Source: Methylococcaceae bacterium
GTDB taxonomy: Bacteria; Pseudomonadota; Gammaproteobacteria; Methylococcales; Methylomonadaceae
DNA: 17,987 nucleotides
NCBI GenBank assembly: GCA_030699345.1
Contig: JAUYMX010000186.1
Location: 1 to 17,987 of the forward strand
Direction: 5' to 3'
Below, one piece after another: positions 8,388 through 16,438 of the stretch (position 1 is the stretch's first letter; every line of letters begins with the position of its first letter). A model generated the notes under the pieces. It was not told where the DNA came from. It made no database searches and was given only the letters and a program-made list of their open reading frames with translations. Both the position numbers and the translations under genes were made by a program.

Positions 8388-10280
8388 ATGTGTGGAATCG
8401 TCGGCATTTTTGATCTCAAAGAAAAACGAGAAATCAATCGGGACTTACTCTCGCGGATGAATGAAACCCAGTTTCACCGTGGCCCCGATGAAGGTGGGCT
8501 GTATGTAGAACCAGGCTTAGGTTTCGGACATCGGCGGCTATCAATTATCGATTTGTCCAGCGGTCAACAGCCGATGATTAGTCGGGATAAAAATGCTGTA
8601 TTAACGTTCAACGGCGAGATTTACAACTTCCTAGAGTTAAGAAAGGAGTTGGAAGCTTTAGGTTATCGATTCGAAACCCATTGCGATACCGAAGTTATTT
8701 TGTACGGTTGGCAGGCCTGGGGTGAGGGTTGTGTTGATAAATTACGTGGTATGTTTGCTTTTGCTGTCTGGGATCGTGATCAGCAAACTTTATTCCTTGC
8801 TCGCGACAGACTGGGTGTTAAACCGCTTTATTACGCCGAGCTGGCCAACGGTCAATTTATTTTTGGTTCCGAGTTAAAGTCCCTCAAAGAGCACCCTGAG
8901 TTACCGCGGAACTTAGATCCGACGGCTATTGAAGACTATTTTGGCTTTGGCTATATACCCGATCCCAAGACCATCTATAAAAATGTTTATAAATTGGAAC
9001 CTGGCTATTGTTTAACCATTAAACATGGCGCTAAAAGTTATCAGCCCAGGCAATACTGGGATGTACAATTTTCTCCAAAACCACAGCAAGATGAACGCGC
9101 CGTAGCCGATGAACTGATTGAGCGTCTGCGCGAGGCGGTAAAAATCCGCATGGTGGCCGATGTGCCGTTAGGCGCATTTTTATCCGGCGGCGTCGATTCC
9201 AGTGCGGTGGTTGCGCTAATGTCTGGCTTATCGCCTGATCCGGTTAATACTTGCTCCATATCTTTTGGCGACCCAGCTTTTAACGAAGCAAAATTTGCCG
9301 CGCAGGTCGCCGATCGTTATCACACCGCGCATCGTGTTGAACAAGTGGATCCTGATGATTTCAGCCTCATTGACAAGCTGGCGGGGCTTTATGATGAGCC
9401 TTATGCCGATAGCTCAGCGCTGCCTACGTATCGGGTGTGTGAACTGGCTAAAAAACAAGTGACCGTTGTACTGTCTGGCGATGGCGGTGACGAAAATTTG
9501 GCAGGTTACCGTCGTTATCGCTGGCATACCTACGAAGAACAAATGCGCTCTTGGTTGCCTGACAGCATCCGCAAGCCAGTATTCGGTTTATTGGGACAGG
9601 TTTATCCGAAAGCCGATTGGGCACCGAAAATTTTTCGCGCCAAATCCACCTTTGAATCGATTGCCCGTGATTCATTAGAAGGCTACTTCCACAGCGTCTC
9701 AGTATTGTCGAATGAGCTACGCAACAACCTGTTCAGCGATTCATTCAAACAGGAATTACAGGGCTATAAAGCTGTCGAGGTATTCAGAAAATACGCTGAA
9801 CAAGCCCCCACCGATAATCCGTTATCGCTGGTTCAATACCTGGATATAAAAACCTATCTTCCCGGTGATATTTTAACCAAGGTTGATAGGGCCAGTATGG
9901 CGCATGCCTTGGAGGTCAGGGTGCCGTTACTGGATCACAAGCTGGTGGAATGGATGGCGACTTTGCAACCGGACATGAAATTAAAAGGCCGCGAAGGTAA
10001 ATACATTTTCAAAAAGGCGCTGGAAAACTACCTACCCAACGATATTTTATATCGTCCGAAAATGGGTTTTTCGGTACCTTTGAATGCCTGGTTTAAAGGC
10101 CCTTTAAAAGACAAAGTGCGCAATGCGCTACTGGGTGAAACCATGAAGCAGTCCGGCTTATTTAATCAGTCATTTTTAGAGCAGATGGTTAATCAACATC
10201 AAAACGGGCTGCGCGATCACAGTGCAGCGATCTGGTCATTATTGATGTTCGAGGCGTTTTTACGGAATGAGGGGCTGTAG
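8388..10280 (+). CDS. XrtA/PEP-CTERM-system amidotransferase (asparagine synthetase B-like)
   Basis: A 630-residue protein with the two domains of class B asparagine synthetases. The N-terminal Ntn glutaminase domain has nucleophile Cys2 (MCGIVGIFD), FHRGPDE (29-35) and FNGEIYNF (74-81). The C-terminal ATP-pyrophosphatase domain has the P-loop LSGGVDSS (265-272) and the later SGDGGDENLAGYRRY motif. Both active sites look intact. In EPS loci these proteins are thought to amidate a uronic acid or other carboxyl sugar rather than make asparagine; the substrate here is inferred. It is slightly longer than AsnB (about 554 residues), as in the XrtA-linked subfamily. It is followed 5 bases later by a second glycosyltransferase gene. 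Confidence 0.92.
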   Translation: MCGIVGIFDLKEKREINRDLLSRMNETQFHRGPDEGGLYVEPGLGFGHRRLSIIDLSSGQQPMISRDKNAVLTFNGEIYNFLELRKELEALGYRFETHCDTEVILYGWQAWGEGCVDKLRGMFAFAVWDRDQQTLFLARDRLGVKPLYYAELANGQFIFGSELKSLKEHPELPRNLDPTAIEDYFGFGYIPDPKTIYKNVYKLEPGYCLTIKHGAKSYQPRQYWDVQFSPKPQQDERAVADELIERLREAVKIRMVADVPLGAFLSGGVDSSAVVALMSGLSPDPVNTCSISFGDPAFNEAKFAAQVADRYHTAHRVEQVDPDDFSLIDKLAGLYDEPYADSSALPTYRVCELAKKQVTVVLSGDGGDENLAGYRRYRWHTYEEQMRSWLPDSIRKPVFGLLGQVYPKADWAPKIFRAKSTFESIARDSLEGYFHSVSVLSNELRNNLFSDSFKQELQGYKAVEVFRKYAEQAPTDNPLSLVQYLDIKTYLPGDILTKVDRASMAHALEVRVPLLDHKLVEWMATLQPDMKLKGREGKYIFKKALENYLPNDILYRPKMGFSVPLNAWFKGPLKDKVRNALLGETMKQSGLFNQSFLEQMVNQHQNGLRDHSAAIWSLLMFEAFLRNEGL

Positions 10281-10285
10281 CTTTA

Positions 10286-11491
10286 ATGCTCAACACTGAA
10301 CCAAAAATAGTTGTTTTCAGCTCTCTTTACCCGAGCCAGATTCGGCCTAATGCTGGTGTTTTTATACGCGAGCGTATGTCGAAAGTCGCAGAACAGTTGC
10401 CGTTGGTTGTGGTTTCGCCAGTGCCTTGGTTTCCGCTTCAAGGATTGATAAGACTATGTAAACCTGAGTTCCGTCCGCAACCAGCGACATTCGAGCGGCA
10501 GCAAGGCATTGACGTTTATTACCCGCGGTTTTTATCCATTCCAGGTTTACTGAAATCCTGGGATGGTCTATTTATGGCCCTCGGCAGTTTTTTAACCTTG
10601 TACCGGCTGCGCAAGCAATTCCAATTCAATATCATTGACGCGCATTTTGCTTATCCCGATGGTTATGCCGCGACTTTATTAGGGAAATGGTTTGCCGTAC
10701 CTGTGACCATAACGCTTAGAGGCACCGAAGTCCCACAGTCAACGCGGCCTCAAATTAGAACGCGCTTATTACAAGCACTACAGAATGCTACTCAAGTTTT
10801 CTCGGTTTCAGAATCCTTAATGCGCCATGTGGTTGAGTTGGGTGCTGATGCTGAAAAAATTCAACGTATAGGTAATGGCGTTGATACTAAAAAATTTCAT
10901 CCTGTCGATAAACAAGAAGCCCGGCAACAGTTGGAGTTGCCTGAAGACGCTAAAGTCCTAATTTCGGTAGGTGGATTGGTCGACAGAAAAGGTTTTCATC
11001 GAGTGCTTGATGTGCTGCCTGCGCTGGTTAAACAGTACCCGAATCTCATCTATTTAATTGTCGGTGGCCCTAGCCCAGAGGGTAATATCAGCGAGCGGTT
11101 GCGGCAGCAAGTTAAAGACTTGGACTTGGTAGAGCATGTTCGTTTTCTTGGTTCACTGCCATCAGACCAACTTAAAACGCCGTTGTCGGCAGCGGATGTA
11201 TTTGTGTTGGCAACAGCTAATGAAGGTTGGGCCAATGTATTTTTAGAAGCGATGGCTTGTGGCTTGCCGGTGATTACTACCGATGTCGGCGGCAATGCTG
11301 AAGTGGTTAATGATGAAGCACTGGGGGCGATAGTTACATTTGGTGATCCTCAGGCTTTACAGGAAGCACTATCAGCAGCGTTAGAAAAAACCTGGGATAA
11401 AACCGAAATTCTCAAATACGCTAAAGCCAACGCTTGGCAGCAACGGGTCGATAAACTGGTAGTCGAATTTAAACGTTTGTCGGCAAATTAA
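10286..11491 (+). CDS. Glycosyltransferase family 4 protein, last gene of the EPS block
   Basis: A 401-residue GT-B enzyme. Acceptor-side features are SSLYPSQIRPNAGVFIRERM (residues 12-31) and DAHFAYPDGYAA (118-129). Donor-side features are IGNGVDTKKF (195-204), SVGGLVDRKGF (227-237) and the complete EX7E motif EGWANVFLE (313-321) followed by AMACGLPVITTDVGGNAEV. The nucleotide-sugar site therefore looks functional. The ATG follows the amidotransferase stop by 5 bases, so the two are probably co-translated. It should add one sugar of the EPS repeat unit. It resembles exosortase-A-associated GT4 proteins, but the specific subfamily is not certain. The EPS block ends here; no strong hairpin plus T-run follows. 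Confidence 0.88.
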   Translation: MLNTEPKIVVFSSLYPSQIRPNAGVFIRERMSKVAEQLPLVVVSPVPWFPLQGLIRLCKPEFRPQPATFERQQGIDVYYPRFLSIPGLLKSWDGLFMALGSFLTLYRLRKQFQFNIIDAHFAYPDGYAATLLGKWFAVPVTITLRGTEVPQSTRPQIRTRLLQALQNATQVFSVSESLMRHVVELGADAEKIQRIGNGVDTKKFHPVDKQEARQQLELPEDAKVLISVGGLVDRKGFHRVLDVLPALVKQYPNLIYLIVGGPSPEGNISERLRQQVKDLDLVEHVRFLGSLPSDQLKTPLSAADVFVLATANEGWANVFLEAMACGLPVITTDVGGNAEVVNDEALGAIVTFGDPQALQEALSAALEKTWDKTEILKYAKANAWQQRVDKLVVEFKRLSAN

Positions 11492-11751
11492 AATTTGTCT
11501 GACTGGTCGCACTACTTTGCTTTTACTTCAATATCTATGGCTGAATAAGCCGCTCAAACTCTGTCTTCTATATCAATCCTGTCGAAACTAAAGGCCGCTT
11601 GATTTTTCCACTATAAAAGTTGGCGCCAGCTTCATAACATAACAGCGAACAAGGCTATACGTTTCCAAATTACATACTCAAAACCTTGAATTCATCATTG
11701 TATTTAAGTATCCAACACATCTTATTTTTCTTAGTCAAAGCAACGCAAACT

Positions 11752-11771
11752 ATGTAATCAATGGATTACAT
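11752..11771. promoter_or_regulatory. Perfect 8-4-8 palindrome, candidate operator
   Basis: The arms atgtaatc and gattacat are exact inverse complements around the spacer aatg. The symmetry and the position about 130 bases upstream of the putative oxidase promoter suggest a binding site for a dimeric regulator. The half-site does not match FNR/DNR (TTGAT-N4-ATCAA), and its even spacing does not fit the NsrR pattern, so the regulator is unknown. Confidence 0.4.
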
Positions 11772-11879
11772 GCCTTCATAAGCGCATAATGCTAATGCCA
11801 CAAACTTTGCAAGTGAATTACACAAGCGGAGGGCGTAGCTATTAAGTTCAGTAGAGTTTTTTACAGCAAGGGTGGCGTT

Positions 11880-11908
11880 TTGCTTGTTGCAGTAATAAAA
11901 AGAATAAT
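11880..11908 (+). promoter_or_regulatory. Candidate sigma-70 promoter for the oxidase operon
   Basis: A -35-like ttgctt (11880-11885) is separated by 17 bases from a -10-like aataat (11903-11908; one mismatch to TATAAT). Initiation near 11915 would give a leader of about 35 bases before the first operon ATG at 11949. The -35 match is weak and the region is AT-rich, so this could be chance. Confidence 0.3.
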
Positions 11909-11948
11909 TTTTTGCTGGCGATAAATAATAAAAATGAAGGGGTAGGAT

Positions 11949-12092
11949 ATGGAACAAATAACCGAAGAAGAACGTAAAAGCATTCTCGAAAGTTCCCCGG
12001 TGGGAACCTTTGCGTTAATGGCGACAGTGGTGGGGGGCATGGTTTTTGCCTGGCTGTTTTTGTATTACGGCGTATTTTTGCCGCGCGGCTAG
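11949..12092 (+). CDS. Small single-span membrane protein, ba3-type oxidase subunit IIa-like
   Basis: A 47-residue ORF: an acidic N-terminus (MEQITEEERKSILESSP), one membrane helix at about residues 18-42, and the ending VFLPRG. This resembles the Thermus ba3 oxidase subunit IIa, a single-helix subunit ending in VFFARG that packs against subunits I and II. Its ribosome site (aaggggtaggat) is strong. The subunit II gene starts 8 bases after the stop, and subunit I follows. Size, topology, C-terminal motif and position all agree, so I take it as the first gene of the operon. Short length limits certainty on homology, but coding status is well supported. Confidence 0.8.
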   Translation: MEQITEEERKSILESSPVGTFALMATVVGGMVFAWLFLYYGVFLPRG

Positions 12093-12100
12093 GGGGATTT

Positions 12101-12712
12101 ATGCAAACAGAACCCATTCAAGCCAAATGTAAGCAATTTTGTCGAGATTTTTTCACTCAGCTTAATGCTGTCCATATCGATCATCTGGAGCGAAAATGGA
12201 TTGCCATATCAATAATCATCATCACCTCGCTGGTGGGGATTATCGTCATCGACGCTTTCTTTCACGGCGTTAATCCACCCAGTAAGGTGGAAACCATCGA
12301 CTCGGCCAGCCTGCATTTAAGCAAAGAATTTGCCGAAGAAAATCTTGGCGTGCAAACCGATGAGAAGGGCAACGTCGTTGTTCGCATGGTCGCCGGACGC
12401 TATTCGTTTTTCCCAAAACACATTGATGTGCCTGCCGAAACTCCCATCACATTTCGTTGGGTCAGCATGGATGTTTTACATGGCGTGCATATTCCTATGA
12501 CTAATATGAGCACGATGATCGTGCCCGGGTATGTCGCTGAAATTACCACTACTTTTCCAAAACCCGGCGAGTATCCCTTGTTGTGTAACGAGTATTGCGG
12601 AATGGGCCATAACCATATGTGGAGCAATATTTCCGTTATAGAAAAAGAACACTGGACGTCCAAACAAAATACACCAGTGCCAGCGGCTAAGGGAGGATCA
12701 GTTAATGAATAA
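12101..12712 (+). CDS. Cytochrome c oxidase subunit II (CuA), ba3-type
   Basis: A 203-residue protein with a single N-terminal membrane anchor (about residues 33-52) and a periplasmic cupredoxin domain. All CuA ligands are visible: His127 (VLHGVHIP) and the CNEYCGMGHNHM loop, with Cys162, Glu164 (backbone carbonyl ligand in the family), Cys166, His170 and Met173. It receives electrons from a cytochrome c and passes them to subunit I. One membrane helix instead of two, plus the IIa-like gene upstream, is the arrangement of B-family (ba3) oxidases, where IIa supplies the missing helix. A strong ribosome site (gggggattt) precedes the ATG. The 3' end overlaps subunit I by 8 bases (ATGAATAA), giving translational coupling. 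Confidence 0.93.
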   Translation: MQTEPIQAKCKQFCRDFFTQLNAVHIDHLERKWIAISIIIITSLVGIIVIDAFFHGVNPPSKVETIDSASLHLSKEFAEENLGVQTDEKGNVVVRMVAGRYSFFPKHIDVPAETPITFRWVSMDVLHGVHIPMTNMSTMIVPGYVAEITTTFPKPGEYPLLCNEYCGMGHNHMWSNISVIEKEHWTSKQNTPVPAAKGGSVNE

Positions 12713-14330
12713 TGCAGCAGAAAAAAAACTCGCGTTAAGTCATCTGTGGGTAGCATTTGCGGCCTTCATCGTGGCCTGTTTTATGGGTGAATATCAGGTC
12801 TTGGAACGTAGCGGCTTATTTCCATCATTGGAATCGCCCACTGTCTATTTTGCTTCTGTCAGTACCCATGGCGTGTTGATGGCGTTTGTATTGACCACCT
12901 TTTTTATCATGGGTTTTGGCTATTACATTGCCAGCACCAGCCTAAAACAACCGGTGTGGAATAAACCGCTGGCATGGGGCGGCTTCTGGCTGGCCTTGTT
13001 TGGCGTGGTGTTGGCGGCCGTGCCATTACTGAGTGGTAAAGCCTCCGTGTTGTACACTTTTTATCCGCCAATCGTGGCGCATGCCGCTTTCTACATAGGT
13101 GCAACTTTATTGGTGGTGGGCTCCTGGGTGTGGTGCGCGATCATGCTGGTAATGTTCAGCCAATGGAAAAAAGCCAATCCTGGTCAAAATGTGCCGTTAG
13201 CGATGTTTGCTACCGCAGCCAATGCCTTATTGTGGCTTTGGGCCAGTGCCGGTGTGGCATTAGAAGTACTGTTTCAATTGATTCCTTTTTCATTGGGATG
13301 GATTGATACCATTGATCCTGGCTTGGCTAAAACCTTATTTGCCTGGACTTTGCATCCGATTGTGTACTTTTGGTTAATACCGACTTACACCGCATTTTAT
13401 GTATTCGTGCCTAAACAAGCCGGTGGCTTTTTATTCAGTGACGAAATGGCCAGACTGGCATTTGTCGTGTTGGTGGTGTTCGCACTGCCGATTGGCTTTC
13501 ATCATTTATACATGGATCCGGAACAAGCTAAAGGATGGAAATTGTTGCACGGCGTTGGCACTTTCGTGGTGGCCTTACCGACCTTAGTGACCGGGTTTAC
13601 CGTAATAGCTTCATTAGAAATTGCCGGCAGACTGCGCGGCGGCAAAGGTTTATTCGGTTGGATAGGTACTTTGCCTTGGACCAATCCGATGGTATTAGCG
13701 GTTATTTTGGCATTGCTGATGCTGATTTTCGGCGGCTTTGGCGGCATTGTTAATGCCAGTTATGCAATGAATGCGATGATTCATAACACCGCATGGGTAC
13801 CGGGTCATTTCCATCTGATCTTTGCCGGTACCACTGTCATTATGTATCTTGCAGTTGCTTATTACTTATGGCCAATCTTGGTTGGTAAACCGTTGTTTTC
13901 GAATTCGATGGCCCTGGTGCAGTTGTGGACTTGGTTTATCGGTATGAGTGTATTGACAACACCGTGGCATGTATTGGGATTGTTAGGCCAGCCGCGGCGA
14001 ATTTCCACGGTTGTTTACAATAATCTGTTGACCTTGTCGTGGAAGCCATACGAGCTGATGATGATATTGGGTGGCCTGATTTTGCTGGGCTCAGCTTGTT
14101 TGTTTATTTACAACTTGGCTAAAACCCAGTTAACGCCACTTGTCGGCGAATTCACCGCCGAGATCGAATATGCCGAGCCTATTCATGCAGTTGGCGTGCT
14201 GCCGGAATATCTCAATGATTTGAAGCTTTGGAATAAAGTCATCGCAATATTAATGGCAATTAGCTTTGGCTATCCGATCTTGCAATTCTTTTTTATGAAA
14301 ACCTTTGGTTCAAGTGTGTGGGGATATTAA
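12705..14330 (+). CDS. ba3-type (B-family) cytochrome c oxidase subunit I
   Basis: A 541-residue polytopic haem-copper oxidase catalytic subunit. Ligands can be read directly: low-spin haem b His55 (STHGVL) and His370; high-spin haem His368 (PGHFH); CuB His217, His266 and His267 (GFHHLYMDP). The His217-PIV-Tyr221 motif gives the cross-linked His-Tyr cofactor found in O2 reductases and absent from NO reductases. HPIVYFW and the short loops match B-family oxidases. It reduces O2 to water in the inner membrane and pumps protons; B-family enzymes usually have high oxygen affinity and use the K-channel only. Overlap with subunit II and a 2-base gap to the dihaem cytochrome c indicate one operon. 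Whether the active-site haem is a3 or o3 cannot be told. Confidence 0.95.
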   Translation: MNNAAEKKLALSHLWVAFAAFIVACFMGEYQVLERSGLFPSLESPTVYFASVSTHGVLMAFVLTTFFIMGFGYYIASTSLKQPVWNKPLAWGGFWLALFGVVLAAVPLLSGKASVLYTFYPPIVAHAAFYIGATLLVVGSWVWCAIMLVMFSQWKKANPGQNVPLAMFATAANALLWLWASAGVALEVLFQLIPFSLGWIDTIDPGLAKTLFAWTLHPIVYFWLIPTYTAFYVFVPKQAGGFLFSDEMARLAFVVLVVFALPIGFHHLYMDPEQAKGWKLLHGVGTFVVALPTLVTGFTVIASLEIAGRLRGGKGLFGWIGTLPWTNPMVLAVILALLMLIFGGFGGIVNASYAMNAMIHNTAWVPGHFHLIFAGTTVIMYLAVAYYLWPILVGKPLFSNSMALVQLWTWFIGMSVLTTPWHVLGLLGQPRRISTVVYNNLLTLSWKPYELMMILGGLILLGSACLFIYNLAKTQLTPLVGEFTAEIEYAEPIHAVGVLPEYLNDLKLWNKVIAILMAISFGYPILQFFFMKTFGSSVWGY

Positions 14331-14332
14331 TC

Positions 14333-14974
14333 ATGAAAACTTTCATATTTTTCCTAGCGCTTGTAGTCCCAACGGTTGTGTTTGCCGGTTCGCCATCCAG
14401 CATTGCCTGGACACCTGAAACGCTTAACTTTGTCAAACATGGCAATGCCGACAAAGGTAAAGAACTGGCGCAGCAGTGTGCTGGTTGTCATGGTGAACAA
14501 GGTATCAGCCAGATGCCGGAAACGCCATCTTTGGCCGGACAATTAGCGACTTACACTTATAAAGAGTTACGTGATTATGCCCAAGACCATCGTAGTCACC
14601 CGATTATGACTGCGACAGCAAAAGGGCTTTCCGAGCAAGATTCGGCCGATTTGGCGGTGTGGTTTAGTATCTTGAAACCAGCCGTCGGGGAAGGGGGCAA
14701 GCAGTTAGCTAAAGCCGAAAAGATGGTTGAAGAAGGTGATGGCAAACGCATATTGCCGCCCTGTTTTGTATGCCATGGCGCTAATGGTCAGGGTGAAAAA
14801 ATGGATATTCCCGCTCTTGCAGGGCAACGTGCTGATTATTTGGAAAAAACACTGTTGGAATATAAAACCGGTCAACGTCATAACGATATATACAGTCGTA
14901 TGCGTTTGATTGCTCAGCAGCTGAGTGAGAACGAAATCAAAGATCTAGCTCAGTTTTATCAGCAAGAAAAGTAG
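14333..14974 (+). CDS. Dihaem cytochrome c (c4/c553-like), likely electron donor to the ba3 oxidase
   Basis: A 213-residue periplasmic protein with a clear signal peptide (MKTFIFFLALVVPTVVFAGS; cleavage near residue 18-20). It has two cytochrome c domains with haem sites CAGCH (residues 49-53) and CFVCH (144-148). Likely distal Met ligands are Met92 (HPIMTATAKGLS) in domain 1 and the Met in YSRMRLIAQQLS in domain 2. The two-domain layout resembles cytochrome c4. An upstream GTG at 14318 would add a non-signal-like N-terminus and overlap subunit I, so I use the ATG at 14333. It lies 2 bases after the subunit I stop, so it most likely delivers electrons from the bc1 complex to CuA. Confidence 0.92.
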   Translation: MKTFIFFLALVVPTVVFAGSPSSIAWTPETLNFVKHGNADKGKELAQQCAGCHGEQGISQMPETPSLAGQLATYTYKELRDYAQDHRSHPIMTATAKGLSEQDSADLAVWFSILKPAVGEGGKQLAKAEKMVEEGDGKRILPPCFVCHGANGQGEKMDIPALAGQRADYLEKTLLEYKTGQRHNDIYSRMRLIAQQLSENEIKDLAQFYQQEK

Positions 14975-14998
14975 TAAAAAAGCTAGCAAGAAAAAATA

Positions 14999-15031
14999 GA
15001 AAGGCGGATTTGCGAAGGCAGTTCGCCTTTC
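14999..15031 (+). terminator. Stem-loop after the oxidase operon, probable terminator
   Basis: Arms gaaaggcg (14999-15006) and cgcctttc (15024-15031) pair perfectly, with extra G-T and A-T pairs possible inside. It begins 25 bases after the cytochrome c stop. The following bases are ttgcatgtt rather than a real T-run, so termination may be partial. A 10-base direct repeat, agcaagaaaa (14961-14970 and 14985-14994), precedes it. Confidence 0.5.
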
Positions 15032-15153
15032 TTGCATGTTGACCTTAATAAAATCAGCGAACTTTATAGTGATCCGCATTTGGCACTGCAAGATTGTTTG
15101 ATGCCTAGATCAAATTATTGTTGGAAGAATATTTTGATTTGAATAGTAATCGC

Positions 15154-15184
15154 TGATTCCTCTTTGTCGTATAAGAAGGAATCA
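15154..15184 (-). terminator. Stem-loop after the haemoglobin gene, possible terminator
   Basis: tgattcct (15154-15161) pairs with aggaatca (15177-15184), and ctt/aag can extend the stem inward past one bulged A. It lies 22 bases beyond the stop of the minus-strand globin gene, where a terminator is expected. No U-run follows on the minus strand, so function is uncertain. Confidence 0.35.
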
Positions 15185-15205
15185 ATGCTGCCTTTGTTGG
15201 ACTAT

Positions 15206-15718
15206 CTATCCTCTGCCCAACACTTTATTCCGGGCACTTTCTGCGACCGCCAGAATATCGCCTTGTAAATCTTCAGCTACCGCGAGTTCTTTGAGTGTGT
15301 TGGTTAAATGTCTGATAACGACATCGTAGTGAAAATCGTCCGGCTTTAGTTTTAATAAATGGGAATGGGCGTCGGATAAAAATATAAGCACACGAGTATC
15401 CTTGCCGCCTGCAATCTCCAGCAGAAAATCAAAATCGCTGGCAATATGAGTGCGCTGCATACCTGGCTTGCCGAATGCGGCCATGAAATAATCATCAATT
15501 AAAGCGGTAATCTGATCTGGGTTAGTTAGTCCGGCAAAAATTGATGTTAATAATTTCTTCAATGGCTTAGTTTGCTCAAGCACGGGATTGCCGCTAAAAA
15601 ACCGGTTTATCGCGTAGTCATCAAGCATCTTGTCGTAAAAAACATCAACAATCTCATTGAGCAGATTGTTATCAATTTCAATATGGTGTTTTGCAGGGGC
15701 TATGTTGATTACGCTCAT
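15206..15718 (-). CDS. Group 1 truncated haemoglobin with an internal insertion
   Basis: A 170-residue globin. The B-helix motif VFYDKMLDD (about residues 26-34) gives Phe27 and Tyr28 (B10, the usual distal Tyr). The F-helix DAHSHLLKLKPDDFHYDVV carries the probable proximal His118. The C-terminal part (HLTNTLKELAVAEDLQGDILAVA) matches group 1 G/H helices. Typical members have about 115-130 residues; the excess is an N-terminal tail and about 40 residues between the E-like helix (about residues 50-63) and the F helix. Relatives bind O2 or NO and are linked to NO detoxification or oxygen supply; the neighbouring oxidase and NorB genes fit that. A good ribosome site (gggagaag on the minus strand) sits 6-7 bases before the ATG. 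It converges with the oxidase operon and diverges from the DUF2721 gene. Confidence 0.85.
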   Translation of the reverse strand: MSVINIAPAKHHIEIDNNLLNEIVDVFYDKMLDDYAINRFFSGNPVLEQTKPLKKLLTSIFAGLTNPDQITALIDDYFMAAFGKPGMQRTHIASDFDFLLEIAGGKDTRVLIFLSDAHSHLLKLKPDDFHYDVVIRHLTNTLKELAVAEDLQGDILAVAESARNKVLGRG

Positions 15719-15918
15719 ATTCTTCTCCCGGGTGTCGATCTTATAATTGGATAACTTTCGGATATTTTGGCTATTAAAGAGTTGCTAACTTAATGCAAGC
15801 CAACTAGAAAAGAACTTATACTCAAAACACTGCTTGTCAAATCATGGCTATGGCTGAAAGTCAGCATCAATTGCCGGTATCTGCTGCAGTAATTTAATAT
15901 TTAAAAAAAGGCACATAA

Positions 15919-16353
15919 ATGATGACAGAACTCCCGCTCACCACAATTGCTCACGCCATTCAGCTGGCTGTGGCGCCAGTGTTTTTACTGACCGGTGTGG
16001 CCGGCATTTTGTCGGTGTTGACGAATCGATTGGGACGAATTATTGATAGATCGCGATATTTGCATAGCAAATCGTTGGCAGAGGTGGAAATAGACCCAAT
16101 TGTCCAATCCGAGCTTAAAGTATTAAAACAGCGGGCCCGGCTGATTCATTGGGCGATTGGCTTATGTACGACTTGTTTATTATTTATCTGTTCGGTGGTC
16201 GCAGTATTATTTTTAGGGTCGTTTTTTAAGCTAAATTTGGAAGTGGTCATTGCCTCGTTATTTGTCGCGGCGATGTTTTGTTTAATCGTGGCATTAATCA
16301 ATTTCATCTCTGAAATTTTTCTAGCTACAGCGCATGTGCGTCGTGGGCATTAA
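15919..16353 (+). CDS. DUF2721 family membrane protein
   Basis: A 144-residue inner-membrane protein with three predicted helices, at about residues 12-34, 77-100 and 107-132. Between the first two lies the family signature NRLGRIIDRSR (36-46), followed by a charged helix. Its function is not known. The start at 15919 (ATGATG) follows a modest AAGG ribosome site; the second ATG, one codon on, is also possible. A weak -35/-10 pair (ttgccg at 15871-15876, ttaata at 15894-15899) lies so close upstream that the leader would be very short. It stands alone between the divergent globin gene and the convergent norB gene, so no operon partner suggests a role. Confidence 0.8.
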   Translation: MMTELPLTTIAHAIQLAVAPVFLLTGVAGILSVLTNRLGRIIDRSRYLHSKSLAEVEIDPIVQSELKVLKQRARLIHWAIGLCTTCLLFICSVVAVLFLGSFFKLNLEVVIASLFVAAMFCLIVALINFISEIFLATAHVRRGH

Positions 16354-16438
16354 GGGTGGGGTTAAAAATAACTTTTTGTTATGCATTGGTAATTTTTCCG
16401 TTCTGTCTAACCATGAATGGGAAAATTTCTAACAGGCT

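Larger units (their letters stand above)
11492..11948 (+). other. Non-coding region between the EPS block and the oxidase operon
   Basis: 457 bases of AT-rich sequence with no convincing ORF on either strand; minus-strand open frames here have no family features. It contains a perfect palindrome at 11752-11771 and a plausible sigma-70-type promoter at 11880-11908, both listed separately. No clear intrinsic terminator for the EPS transcript was seen. Confidence 0.7.

Noticed and set aside
10286..11491. Sucrose/starch synthase or LPS core enzyme
   Set aside because: GT4 motifs alone do not support such specificity; the context is EPS synthesis.
11766..12117. Minus-strand open frames over the oxidase upstream region
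   Set aside because: They lie antisense to the subunit IIa-like gene and the candidate promoter region, with low-complexity translations and no recognisable family.
12705..14330. NO reductase-like enzyme
   Set aside because: The HPIVY His-Tyr motif and intact CuB histidines mark it as an O2 reductase.
14318..14332. GTG start for the dihaem cytochrome c
   Set aside because: It would put MGILI before a classic signal peptide and overlap subunit I; the ATG at 14333 fits better.
15097..15114. FNR/DNR-like box tttgat-N6-atcaaa
   Set aside because: The spacer is 6, not 4, and it lies between two converging gene ends, where no promoter is expected.
15815..15840. Minus-strand promoter for the globin gene (ttgaca and tataag)
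   Set aside because: The hexamers are good but only 14 bases apart, too close for a normal sigma-70 promoter.
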